A DNA stretch of 39,023 nt. It comes from a virus. Below the pieces are notes generated by a model. The model searched no databases, had not been told where the DNA came from, and worked only from the letters and a program-made list of their open reading frames with translations. The stretch spans positions 1-39,023 of the IMG/VR virus record IMGVR_UViG_3300044701_000344; one strand, written 5' to 3'. Both the position numbers and the translations under genes were made by a program. Of the stretch, positions 33,151 to 38,961 are shown piece after piece (the first letter of the stretch is position 1; each line of letters starts with the position of its first letter).

Positions 33151-34362
33151 TGATACCTTTAGAAGCACGGTATCAGGATTAAGACGACCGTTCATTTTAG
33201 TTTCTGTAGTAGGAATTTCTTCCAAAAACTTTCGAAGTGCAACCTTACCAGCTGCCTTAAACGCTTTGAGCTGTTCTTCGGGCTTGCGCAGTGTTTTCTG
33301 AACACTTAGATTTTCGTCAAATCCTTCGATGCTAGTACCTTTAACACTAAGACCTGTTCCAGTCCGAGCCATACCTTTTGGATCAATATTTGACGCAACA
33401 TATTTGCCCAACTTACGTGTCTTAATGTTGAATACCCATAGCTCATTAGCGCCAACAATATCTACAGGGTTGATTGACGTCAGCTTGTATTTGTCATCAA
33501 TCTTGAGATACTTGGCTTTGGTTACTTGCTTGTCTGCGCTCTTGGGTTTTGCCACACGAGGCTTACGAGTAGCTTTGCTTTGCTCAATAACAAACTCCAA
33601 TGCAGAAAGCAGACCTTCGATAGCTTGTGTATACTTGGCGATATCTGTTTTACGCAGATGACCGTATCCTTCTTTGAGTTGTGCCCAAAGATCAGCCTCA
33701 CGCTCGCTCATCTTTTTAAGTTGCCCTTGAGTGGGCATACGCTCGAGATCACGGAAGTCGTCTAGTTCATGTTCATAAAAGTTCTTGAGTCTGCGAGCGT
33801 GTGCCTGCGTTACCCCAGTACGGGCAAAGTGTCCCTTAAAATCAAAACCAGTAGGATCAAATCCATCTTTGTCTACAACAAAACCTTCCAGCCACTCTTC
33901 GATAGCTTCTGTTTGTGCTTCGGCTTGTTCTTTAATACGCTCCTGAATAGTAGGAACATATACGTTCTTTTTAGCAGTTTCTTCTGCTTGCTTTTCTACA
34001 GCCAGTGCAGCACCTTCTGCTGCCAACTGTTCTACCCATTTTACAATGCCAGTTTTGTAGCTATCGGGCACAATGTCTGGATTTGCACTCAGCATAAACG
34101 CTGTACATGCCCAATGACTGTAGTTGTTAATTTTCCAGTCAGGCAGCTTGTTAACTGCTGCTACAATCTTACGATCATAGTTGTTGCGAATGTAGTCTTT
34201 GACTTTATCACCCCATTCATTGCTCTCAATTTCGTAATGAACAAAATGTTTAGCTTTAAACCAATTGTTCGTAGGAGCAAGTGCAAAACGATTCACACCT
34301 CTACGAGTAGCACGAACTGTTTTCTTTTTGGGTTTAGCAGGAGTTTTAGCGGCACGAGCCAT
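33148..34362 (-). CDS. 404-aa basic protein of unknown function
   Basis: The N-terminus is strongly basic (AKTPAKPKKKTVRATRRG). A helical centre (VEKQAEETAKKN, IKEQAEAQTEAIEEWLEGF) and HARRLKNFYEHELDDFRDLE follow, then a beta-rich C-terminal part (VGANELWVFNIKTRKLGKYV). It resembles conserved unknown proteins of about 400 aa in marine T4-like phages. A strong host-type promoter and GAGGAT site precede ATG 34362, so it is likely made early, unlike the fibre gene after it. The basic tail suggests nucleic-acid contact; no catalytic motif is seen. Confidence 0.75.
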   Translation of the reverse strand: MARAAKTPAKPKKKTVRATRRGVNRFALAPTNNWFKAKHFVHYEIESNEWGDKVKDYIRNNYDRKIVAAVNKLPDWKINNYSHWACTAFMLSANPDIVPDSYKTGIVKWVEQLAAEGAALAVEKQAEETAKKNVYVPTIQERIKEQAEAQTEAIEEWLEGFVVDKDGFDPTGFDFKGHFARTGVTQAHARRLKNFYEHELDDFRDLERMPTQGQLKKMSEREADLWAQLKEGYGHLRKTDIAKYTQAIEGLLSALEFVIEQSKATRKPRVAKPKSADKQVTKAKYLKIDDKYKLTSINPVDIVGANELWVFNIKTRKLGKYVASNIDPKGMARTGTGLSVKGTSIEGFDENLSVQKTLRKPEEQLKAFKAAGKVALRKFLEEIPTTETKMNGRLNPDTVLLKVS

Positions 34363-34391
34363 AGGATGATCCTCTGTTATACTTCTATAAC

Positions 34392-34420
34392 ACTATATAG
34401 CTCTTGTGTAAGATTGTCAA
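34392..34420 (-). promoter_or_regulatory. strong sigma70-type promoter for the 404-aa gene
   Basis: TTGACA (34420-34415), 17-nt spacer, TATAGT (34397-34392) on the minus strand, overlapping the stop of the 77-aa gene. Confidence 0.75.
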
Positions 34421-34650
34421 CCGTATTTGAGTCTGTAGTAAGTTTCTTTTTTAGGGTCTAACTCAAACTGAAAATCAACTATATATTGATATGTGTCAGC
34501 TTTGAAATGTTTTACGCTTGTAACGTTTGTAGCATTTTCTAACAAATAAGTCAACCACGGCATGCCTCGATATTGTTGTAAGAACATGCTAATATCGTTA
34601 CTGTTTTTAGCATCGTAGAAAGGGTCAACTGTAAATGGTATTTTAATCAT
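34417..34650 (-). CDS. 77-aa protein of unknown function
   Basis: Last gene of the seven-gene operon. The protein (MIKIPFTVDPFYDAKNSNDI...) has mixed helix/strand character and ends YQYIVDFQFELDPKKETYY. The start overlaps the upstream gene by 8 bp, which supports coupled translation. No motif or family is recognised. Confidence 0.65.
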   Translation of the reverse strand: MIKIPFTVDPFYDAKNSNDISMFLQQYRGMPWLTYLLENATNVTSVKHFKADTYQYIVDFQFELDPKKETYYRLKYG

Positions 34651-35020
34651 AGTGACTGTCTACCATTGCCAGTATTGTTTGATACTTTTCATAAGCAATT
34701 TTTGCCGCAGGATTAGTGTTACGAATACGCATTTCTCTTTCGTGACAGTCAACAATCGATTTAGCATAACCAGCATAATGATTAGTATCTCTCCAGTTTA
34801 GTTGTTCCTCCCAGTATTTTTCCATGCCAATCAGTGTTTCAAAGTCACGCTTGGGCATGTCAATTTGAACACTGGGTTCGTATTCGAAATCGAGATCAAA
34901 CGGTTCGTAATTAGGAGTTAGAGAGTCCATGCTCATACGTTTAGGTACAGCATAGCGTCTATTCCCGGGTTGTATGTGAGCACGATATTTGTCTTTAAAA
35001 TGTTTTAGTTCGTCATCCAT
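34643..35020 (-). CDS. 125-aa protein of unknown function
   Basis: ATG 35020 is used; a TTG one codon earlier is possible. The protein is acidic to neutral, with FDLDFEYEPSVQIDMPKRDF, a tryptophan pair in YWEEQLNWRDTNHY, and a C-terminal helix (AAKIAYEKYQTILAMV). It overlaps both neighbours by 8 bp in the operon. No family is recognised; its place next to the ligase suggests a DNA-metabolism or nucleotide-related accessory role, which is only context. Confidence 0.65.
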   Translation of the reverse strand: MDDELKHFKDKYRAHIQPGNRRYAVPKRMSMDSLTPNYEPFDLDFEYEPSVQIDMPKRDFETLIGMEKYWEEQLNWRDTNHYAGYAKSIVDCHEREMRIRNTNPAAKIAYEKYQTILAMVDSHYD

Positions 35021-35282
35021 CAATCTTTGTTCCGTATTTCATAGCAAACAAGCTACCGTGTTTAGTTTCGTTAGGTACAAAGAAAACATCGTGGTAGTTT
35101 TCATAACTCGGTACAGATTTACCACGGCTATCTACTACAGGCACTTCTTCAAAGTAAAGTTTTTTTACTGCTTTACGAGCAAGAGCAGTGTCAATGCCCA
35201 ATACTGCAATGGCGGCAAACGGGCTAGACTCCGGCGGAGGGTGTCCAATATGTCCCATAATTCTACCAAGTTTGTAGATCAC
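35013..35282 (-). CDS. 89-aa protein of unknown function, GTG start
   Basis: The start is GTG 35282, overlapping the ligase stop as GTGA, with GGAG upstream in the ligase end. The protein begins MIYKLGRIMGHIGHPPPESS, contains GIDTALARKAVKKLYF, and ends NETKHGSLFAMKYGTKIDG. It has no recognised motif. Tight overlap argues for a real gene translated by re-initiation after the ligase. Confidence 0.65.
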   Translation of the reverse strand: MIYKLGRIMGHIGHPPPESSPFAAIAVLGIDTALARKAVKKLYFEEVPVVDSRGKSVPSYENYHDVFFVPNETKHGSLFAMKYGTKIDG

Positions 35283-36583
35283 ATTTTTTCTCCAGGTGCA
35301 AATCCACGGAATGTTTTGAAACGTGGGAAGCGTAGGCTGTAGGTACCGTCTTGATTCTGCGTTACAGCATCAGCACGAACTTCCACCAACTGACCAATAA
35401 GATCATTGCGAGCAGTCCAAAAACTGGATCTGTCAGCATCCGTAAAGCCACTGCCAACATTAACCCTAATATCTTTCCCGTCATCCTGCCCAGCGCATAC
35501 CAAAGCCCCGAGTCTTCCTTCATTACGTCCAGTTCCTTCTTCGACGGCAATCACCTCAAGAGTAACTTCAATAAACGGTTTAGCTTTGAGCCAGCTGTGA
35601 CTGCGCTTACATTCATAAGGTGCGTCTACGTCTTTGATCATCACACCTTCATACCCACCGTCTACAGCCGCCTTATTAAGTGCTACAAAGCGGTTTTCAC
35701 CTTCTGATGTATCCAAGTCTACAGTTTCCCACTCCAGTGCTGTAACGTGCTCTAAGACCTCCTTGTGTTCCTCTACCCAAGCCTTAGTAATAGCACTGCG
35801 GAAACTTTGCGGCTTATCCCAACAGCCTGCCTGAAAGCTGTCTAGAGGAATAGTATCAAACAAGTGTAGCACTGCGTCTGAATTTTGAACAGTTTCTTTA
35901 CGATGAATCTGCTTCATCAAATCTTGAAAACTAGCACTCATAACTTCACCATCCAGTACTAAAGGATAAGGCACAGGATGATTTTTGATTACAGTTTCAA
36001 TCTCTTGAATAATATGTCCAAAGTTAAAAAATTGTTTGCCATTGCGACTAAACATTTCTACCTTGTTGCCTTGAATAACTGTAAGCACACGAACGCCGTC
36101 GAGCTTGATTTCAATCTGCTTAGAGCCACGCATCTTCTTTTCGTGGTTGGCGCTGTCGTGAGCTAACATACATTCAAATACAGGAACACAGTCTGGCACT
36201 ACCTTATTAACAGTCTTTTCACTTACACCGCAGCGTAGATCTTTGATAAGGATACGGCGATACCAATCATTCCATTGACACTGTGTAGCAACTGCCATTG
36301 CCAGCTGTATGGCGTCACGAGCAGCGTGACCTGTTAGTTCACGATCACGCAGTTTGTCAGCTAGCTCAACAAATACTGTCCATGCAAGTCCTTGGCCGTC
36401 ATTTGCATCTTTTGTAGGAACCTGCTTTACACCAAATGTCACCAGTGGATCTAGTGCCATACGTAGCCCTTCAAAGAACTCTGGCAAGCCTTCATCGGCA
36501 GCGACCTTGAGAATTGCTTCTTTGTCTAGTCGGCTGTTGTGTTCTTCAAGATTGCGAATAATTACGTCAGGTTGCGTTCGCAT
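35279..36583 (-). CDS. ATP-dependent DNA ligase, T4 gp30-type
   Basis: This 434-residue enzyme has the nucleotidyltransferase motifs in order: KLDGVR (160-165, with K160 as the adenylated lysine), SRNGK (179-183), LDGEVM (210-215), EGVMIK (312-317) and WLKAKP (331-336), followed by an OB-fold. It seals nicks using ATP, and like T4 gp30 would join Okazaki fragments and repair breaks. The N-terminal helical part (about 1-150) binds DNA. The start overlaps the upstream stop as TAATG. All catalytic motifs are intact. Confidence 0.93.
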   Translation of the reverse strand: MRTQPDVIIRNLEEHNSRLDKEAILKVAADEGLPEFFEGLRMALDPLVTFGVKQVPTKDANDGQGLAWTVFVELADKLRDRELTGHAARDAIQLAMAVATQCQWNDWYRRILIKDLRCGVSEKTVNKVVPDCVPVFECMLAHDSANHEKKMRGSKQIEIKLDGVRVLTVIQGNKVEMFSRNGKQFFNFGHIIQEIETVIKNHPVPYPLVLDGEVMSASFQDLMKQIHRKETVQNSDAVLHLFDTIPLDSFQAGCWDKPQSFRSAITKAWVEEHKEVLEHVTALEWETVDLDTSEGENRFVALNKAAVDGGYEGVMIKDVDAPYECKRSHSWLKAKPFIEVTLEVIAVEEGTGRNEGRLGALVCAGQDDGKDIRVNVGSGFTDADRSSFWTARNDLIGQLVEVRADAVTQNQDGTYSLRFPRFKTFRGFAPGEKM

Positions 36584-36798
36584 TACATTTCTCCCCAGTA
36601 TTCTAAAACTGCTTGAAAGTGTTCTTTAAGTTTAACATTGCGTTCATAGTCGTCAGGATGTCCTTTTTGATGTAAGACAAAATTATCCATATCTTCTACA
36701 ACACTGTTGTAATGCCATTTGATAGCATACACAGCCATACGATCGATCAGTTCACTGTTGACAGTGAAGTTTTCGGGTATGTCAAATTTTCTTTTCAT
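36583..36798 (-). CDS. 71-aa helical protein of unknown function
   Basis: ATG 36798 gives an ATGA overlap with the PTH2-like gene and a GGAG site; a start at 36813 is possible. The protein (MKRKFDIPENFTVNSELIDR...) is mostly helical with a His/Trp-containing centre and ends AVLEYWGEM. No family is recognised. It is coupled to the ligase by TAATG. Confidence 0.65.
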   Translation of the reverse strand: MKRKFDIPENFTVNSELIDRMAVYAIKWHYNSVVEDMDNFVLHQKGHPDDYERNVKLKEHFQAVLEYWGEM

Positions 36799-37187
36799 TG
36801 GTGCAGACTCCATTGCCGCATATATTCCAGTTCCGCTTCAGTGTAAGCAAACACCCACATGCAGGTAACTTCACTGCGAGTGAAAACTTCACCGTAGTAG
36901 TTGCGGTATGGATATGTAGGATCTGTAGTAAATCCCCAGTGTGTAACATTCATTGAGATCTTACCAAATGTATCCAGTGGTTCATGCAGTACTAGCGTGG
37001 TACCAAAGTGCCTATCTTCACGCCATGCTACCACAGCATCTGCAATTTCTTTGCTGATTGCAGCTTCGGGATCATCAAACATAAACATATCAAAGTCTGC
37101 TTGTGCGTGAGCAGCCTGTGCCATAGCTTTGCCTGGGTTCATATCCCACAGGTCACGCCGCATAACGATGTAAAATTTAGGTTCCAT
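36795..37187 (-). CDS. PTH2-like (peptidyl-tRNA hydrolase 2 fold) protein
   Basis: This 130-residue protein starts KFYIVMRRDLW and carries G19-K20-x-x-A23-Q24-x-x-H27-A28 (NPGKAMAQAAHAQ), the signature of archaeal/eukaryal PTH2. PTH2 releases tRNA from aborted peptides. The second half (TTLVLHEPL, VTCMWVFAYTEAELEYM) is divergent and lacks a typical PTH2 tail, so catalysis is not assured. Given the tRNA cluster next door, a role in recycling phage tRNAs is attractive but inferred. Start and stop overlap neighbours (TAATG, ATGA). Confidence 0.65.
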   Translation of the reverse strand: MEPKFYIVMRRDLWDMNPGKAMAQAAHAQADFDMFMFDDPEAAISKEIADAVVAWREDRHFGTTLVLHEPLDTFGKISMNVTHWGFTTDPTYPYRNYYGEVFTRSEVTCMWVFAYTEAELEYMRQWSLHQ

Positions 37188-37723
37188 TATTTAATCCTTA
37201 GTTCTTCGATATTTACTGGAGTATAGTCTGTAACTTCTACGCTTACATTGCGATACGGACCTTCCGGACTAGGGTTCTGATGAATGTGTCCGTGTACATT
37301 TAACAGTACCTGCACATCAGGATCGTTGGGCGGACCTCGACGTAGACTGCTAGCATGTAGCGGCACGTGGCTCAGCATCAATCCAAATTCCGGAAACATA
37401 CGCCACATACTGACTTTTTTAAAGAAGCCGCCGCTGGCAAGAAAAGGGACATCGTCGTGATTACCAACAATCAGCCTTTTACTACCATTCAGTCGTGGCC
37501 AGTTCTTTTTGAACCATTCTCTGTCGCCCATTACAACGTCGCCTAGATGATACACAATGTCACCTGGCTTGACAACACTGTTCCAACGTTCGATCATGTG
37601 TTCGTCCATGGCACCTACGTCAGCAAACTGAGGACGAATTAAAGCACCTGTAGTGCTGTCTGTAAACTTTAGAATATTAGCATGTCTAAAGTGTGTGTCC
37701 GATGTAACCCAAATATCTTTCAT
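37187..37723 (-). CDS. calcineurin-like metallophosphoesterase
   Basis: This 178-residue enzyme has the full metallophosphoesterase set: D9 and H11 (SDTHF), G61-D62 (HLGDVV), GNHD at 87-90, H119 (LSHVP) and GHIH at 145-148. These bind two metals that hydrolyse phosphomono- or diesters. The substrate is unknown: nucleotides, RNA ends or cyclic dinucleotides are possible. First gene of the operon, with AGAGGA upstream of ATG 37723 and a strong host-type promoter about 25 nt before it. Confidence 0.88.
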   Translation of the reverse strand: MKDIWVTSDTHFRHANILKFTDSTTGALIRPQFADVGAMDEHMIERWNSVVKPGDIVYHLGDVVMGDREWFKKNWPRLNGSKRLIVGNHDDVPFLASGGFFKKVSMWRMFPEFGLMLSHVPLHASSLRRGPPNDPDVQVLLNVHGHIHQNPSPEGPYRNVSVEVTDYTPVNIEELRIK

Positions 37724-37746
37724 ATCTTGTCCTCTAGTTCTATAGC

Positions 37747-37775
37747 AGTATACAGCACGGTACTGTTTTAGTCAA
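37747..37775 (-). promoter_or_regulatory. strong sigma70-type promoter for the ligase operon
   Basis: TTGACT (37775-37770), 17-nt spacer, TATACT (37752-37747) on the minus strand, immediately downstream of the tRNA terminator. Confidence 0.8.
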
Positions 37776-37776
37776 G

Positions 37777-37808
37777 AGAAAAGGCACATGCATTTCTGCA
37801 TGTGCCTT
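37777..37808 (-). terminator. intrinsic terminator of the tRNA cluster
   Basis: A 12-bp perfect stem AAGGCACATGCA / TGCATGTGCCTT (37781-37792 with 37797-37808), 4-nt loop, followed on the minus strand by TTTTCTCTT. It lies 3 bp after the last tRNA. Confidence 0.85.
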
Positions 37809-37811
37809 GAA

Positions 37812-37886
37812 TGGTGCTCCTGGAGAGATTCGAACTCCCGACCAATGGTTTCGAAGACCACCGCTCTTCCACTGAGCTACAGAAGC
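37812..37886 (-). tRNA. tRNA-Arg(TCG)
   Basis: 75 nt including encoded CCA. Acceptor GCTTCTG/CAGGAGC, D-arm GCTC/GAGC, anticodon loop CTTCGAA, T-loop TTCGAAT. Reads CGA and other CGN codons by wobble. Last tRNA of the cluster. Confidence 0.93.
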
Positions 37887-37887
37887 A

Positions 37888-37963
37888 TGGCCTGCCTGGC
37901 AGGAGTCGAACCCACAACCTAGGGAGTAGAAATCCCTGGCTCTTCCAGTTGAGCTACAGACAG
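37888..37963 (-). tRNA. tRNA-Arg(TCT)
   Basis: 76 nt with encoded CCA. Acceptor CTGTCTG/CAGGCAG, anticodon stem AGGGA/TCCCT with loop TTTCTAC, T-loop TTCGACT. Reads AGA/AGG. Confidence 0.92.
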
Positions 37964-37969
37964 ATAGAA

Positions 37970-38045
37970 TGGTGCCTAGGGACGGGATCGAACCGCCGAC
38001 ACGCGGATTTTCAGTCCGCTGCTCCACCAACTGAGCTACCTAGGC
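37970..38045 (-). tRNA. tRNA-Phe(GAA)
   Basis: 76 nt with encoded CCA. Acceptor GCCTAGG/CCTAGGC, anticodon stem GCGGA/TCCGC, loop CTGAAAA, T-loop TTCGATC. Confidence 0.94.
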
Positions 38046-38064
38046 TTAATTTCTGACAACTAAC

Positions 38065-38134
38065 AAAGTGCAAAGGGACTCGAACCCCTGTCTCCGACTG
38101 CACGCCGGCGTCCTATCCTCTAGACGATACACAC
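38065..38134 (-). tRNA. tRNA-like element, anticodon uncertain
   Basis: A classic D-arm (GTCT-AGAGGATA-GGAC) and T-arm (AGGGG-TTCGAGT-CCCTT) are present. The acceptor (GTGTGTA with TGCACTT) has one T-T mismatch and no CCA. The anticodon arm has only about 4 good pairs (CCGG/TCGG) and a loop CGTGCAG with G, not T, at position 33, so TGC (Ala) is only the formal reading. An alternative 7-bp outer pairing AAAGTGC/GCACTTT would extend it to 38151. Either a decayed tRNA or a tRNA mimic. Confidence 0.5.
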
Positions 38135-38152
38135 AATTATCGCAGCACTTTT

Positions 38153-38369
38153 CTACGCTCCGGCAAGAACATCGAAGTTACTGCAACAAAAGGTCAGTTG
38201 CCAAGGCAGTTGCCGCTGCCTATTCTAATTTCTGGGCATCTCCAATTGGGACTCTTACCCCTGCATCTGAGCTGTGACTCAGACCGTGTTTCCCGATACG
38301 CCGAGTGGCCCTAAGGCGTATGCAGTATTCTCATTGTAGTAGATGTCGACCTCTTCTACAACGTTTTAT
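38153..38369 (-). other. 217-bp inter-tRNA spacer with several hairpins
   Basis: It holds no tRNA. Besides RNA 1 it has AGGCAG-TTGCCG-CTGCCT (38204-38221) and TTGTAGTAGA/TCTTCTACAA (38334-38361, one mismatch) just downstream of tRNA-Arg(ACG), plus a CAGTTGCC direct repeat. The latter may be processing hairpins. Confidence 0.5.
38261..38325 (-). ncRNA. candidate structured RNA 1 between tRNAs
   Basis: Closed by CTGCAT/ATGCAG (38261-38266 with 38320-38325). It holds hairpins TCTGAG-6nt-CTCAGA (38266-38283) and ATACGCC/GGCGTAT (38296-38302 with 38315-38321). It shares a core with segments at 38672-38695 and 38979-39010. Strand taken from the flanking tRNAs. Confidence 0.4.
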
Positions 38370-38445
38370 TGGCACTCCCGAAGGGACTCGAACCCCTAAC
38401 AATCGCCTTCGTAGGGCGGCGCTCTTCCAGTTGAGCTACGGAAGT
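38370..38445 (-). tRNA. tRNA-Arg(ACG)
   Basis: 76 nt with encoded CCA. Acceptor ACTTCCG/CGGGAGT, anticodon loop CTACGAA, T-arm AGGGG-TTCGAGT-CCCTT. The outermost anticodon-stem pair is a C-A mismatch. Needs A34 to inosine editing (TadA) to read CGC and CGA as well as CGT. Confidence 0.9.
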
Positions 38446-38450
38446 ATTTT

Positions 38451-38526
38451 TGGTACCGATTTCTGGATTCGAACCAGACCTAAAAGATCCACAATCTTTC
38501 GTGCTGACCGCTAACACTAAATCGGC
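38451..38526 (-). tRNA. tRNA-His(GTG)
   Basis: 76 nt with encoded CCA. Acceptor GCCGATT/AATCGGT (G1-T72 wobble), anticodon stem AAAGA/TCTTT, loop TTGTGGA, T-arm TCTGG/CCAGA. The discriminator is A and the base before position 1 is T, not the usual G-1:C73 pair. Confidence 0.9.
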
Positions 38527-38533
38527 ATTGTTT

Positions 38534-38608
38534 TGGTTGCCCCTACTAGATTTGAACTAGTGACCTATCCCTTATCAGGGGATTGCTCTACCACTGAGCT
38601 AAGAGGCA
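38534..38608 (-). tRNA. tRNA-Ile(GAT)
   Basis: 75 nt with encoded CCA. Acceptor TGCCTCT/AGGGGCA, D-arm GCTC/GAGC, anticodon stem ATCCC/GGGAT with loop CTGATAA, T-arm ACTAG/CTAGT. Confidence 0.93.
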
Positions 38609-38625
38609 ATATTTATTGTTTAGAA

Positions 38626-38717
38626 GATACACTAGCAGGATCCTCCCCTGCGTAGCCCCGTCAACAGGGCAACTTAGTCTCATCGTAGCATACGCCACTT
38701 CTAGTTCATAGTGTATC
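38626..38717 (-). ncRNA. candidate structured RNA 2 between tRNAs
   Basis: Closed by a perfect 9-bp stem GATACACTA/TAGTGTATC (38626-38634 with 38709-38717). Inside are GCGTA/TACGC (38650-38654 with 38691-38695), a GCAGG/CCTGC hairpin and GCCC/GGGC. 92 nt, tRNA-sized, but no T-loop or D-arm and no CCA. T4 has two small stable RNAs of unknown role in its tRNA cluster, a possible precedent. Confidence 0.5.
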
Positions 38718-38727
38718 ATCAAAACAA

Positions 38728-38803
38728 TGGTGGACCGGGTGGGATTCGAACCCACGTACTCCGATTAAAAGTCGGGTGCTAAAACCACCTCAGCTACCGG
38801 TCC
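38728..38803 (-). tRNA. tRNA-Lys(TTT)
   Basis: 76 nt with encoded CCA. Acceptor GGACCGG/CCGGTCC, anticodon loop CTTTTAA, T-arm GTGGG-TTCGAAT-CCCAC. Confidence 0.92.
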
Positions 38804-38847
38804 ACGTTTCGTTTGTCGCTTTCTTCTTTGTTACGTTTTCGTTTCAT
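38794..38847 (-). CDS. possible 17-aa basic leader peptide between tRNAs
   Basis: ATG 38847 follows AAAGGA at about 10 nt and opens MKRKRNKEESDKRNVDR, stopping inside the 5' end of tRNA-Lys. Lys and Arg codons make up more than 40 percent, next to Lys and Arg tRNA genes. It may be a chance frame. Confidence 0.25.
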   Translation of the reverse strand: MKRKRNKEESDKRNVDR

Positions 38848-38865
38848 TTTACTTTCCTTTGTTTA

Positions 38866-38952
38866 TGGTGGGGGAGGATGGATTTGCACCAACTCACCTT
38901 TTCAAGAACGGTTTTACAGACCGCCGCGACTCTCTAACTTCGCCGCTCCCCC
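38866..38952 (-). tRNA. tRNA-Tyr(GTA)
   Basis: 87 nt with encoded CCA and a long variable arm (class II). Acceptor GGGGGAG/CTCCCCC, anticodon stem GCGGT/ACCGT with loop CTGTAAA. The T-loop is TGCAAAT with G in place of the invariant T55, and the T-stem has a T-T mismatch. Confidence 0.85.
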
Positions 38953-38961
38953 TTGTTTGTT

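Noticed and set aside
33769-34461. 230-aa plus-strand open frame
   Set aside because: It lies antisense to the 404-aa gene over nearly its whole length; the product is Cys/Phe-rich without a motif or SD, typical of a shadow frame.
35362-35550. 62-aa minus-strand frame in the ligase gene
   Set aside because: Out-of-frame shadow inside the conserved OB-fold region of the ligase.
38300-38318. Plus-strand class II tRNA suggested by a GCCGAGTGG...AAGGC D-arm-like segment
   Set aside because: No matching acceptor, anticodon arm or T-arm on the plus strand; the segment is better explained as a hairpin of structured RNA 1.
38065-38369. tmRNA spanning the tRNA-like element and its upstream spacer
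   Set aside because: The acceptor partner, the usual GGGG...CTCCACCA ends and a convincing tag frame ending in an Ala-Ala motif are absent.
37740-38514. Several 69-96-aa frames over the tRNA genes on both strands
   Set aside because: They translate tRNA sequence (for example peptides from T-arms) and are common false genes.
38610-38618. CAATAAATA late-type box
   Set aside because: It lies 1 nt from the 5' end of tRNA-Ile, so a start 6 nt downstream would fall inside the tRNA.
38626-38717. Hammerhead ribozyme in the structured RNA
   Set aside because: The CUGANGA and GAAA core elements are not in the right order or complete on either strand.
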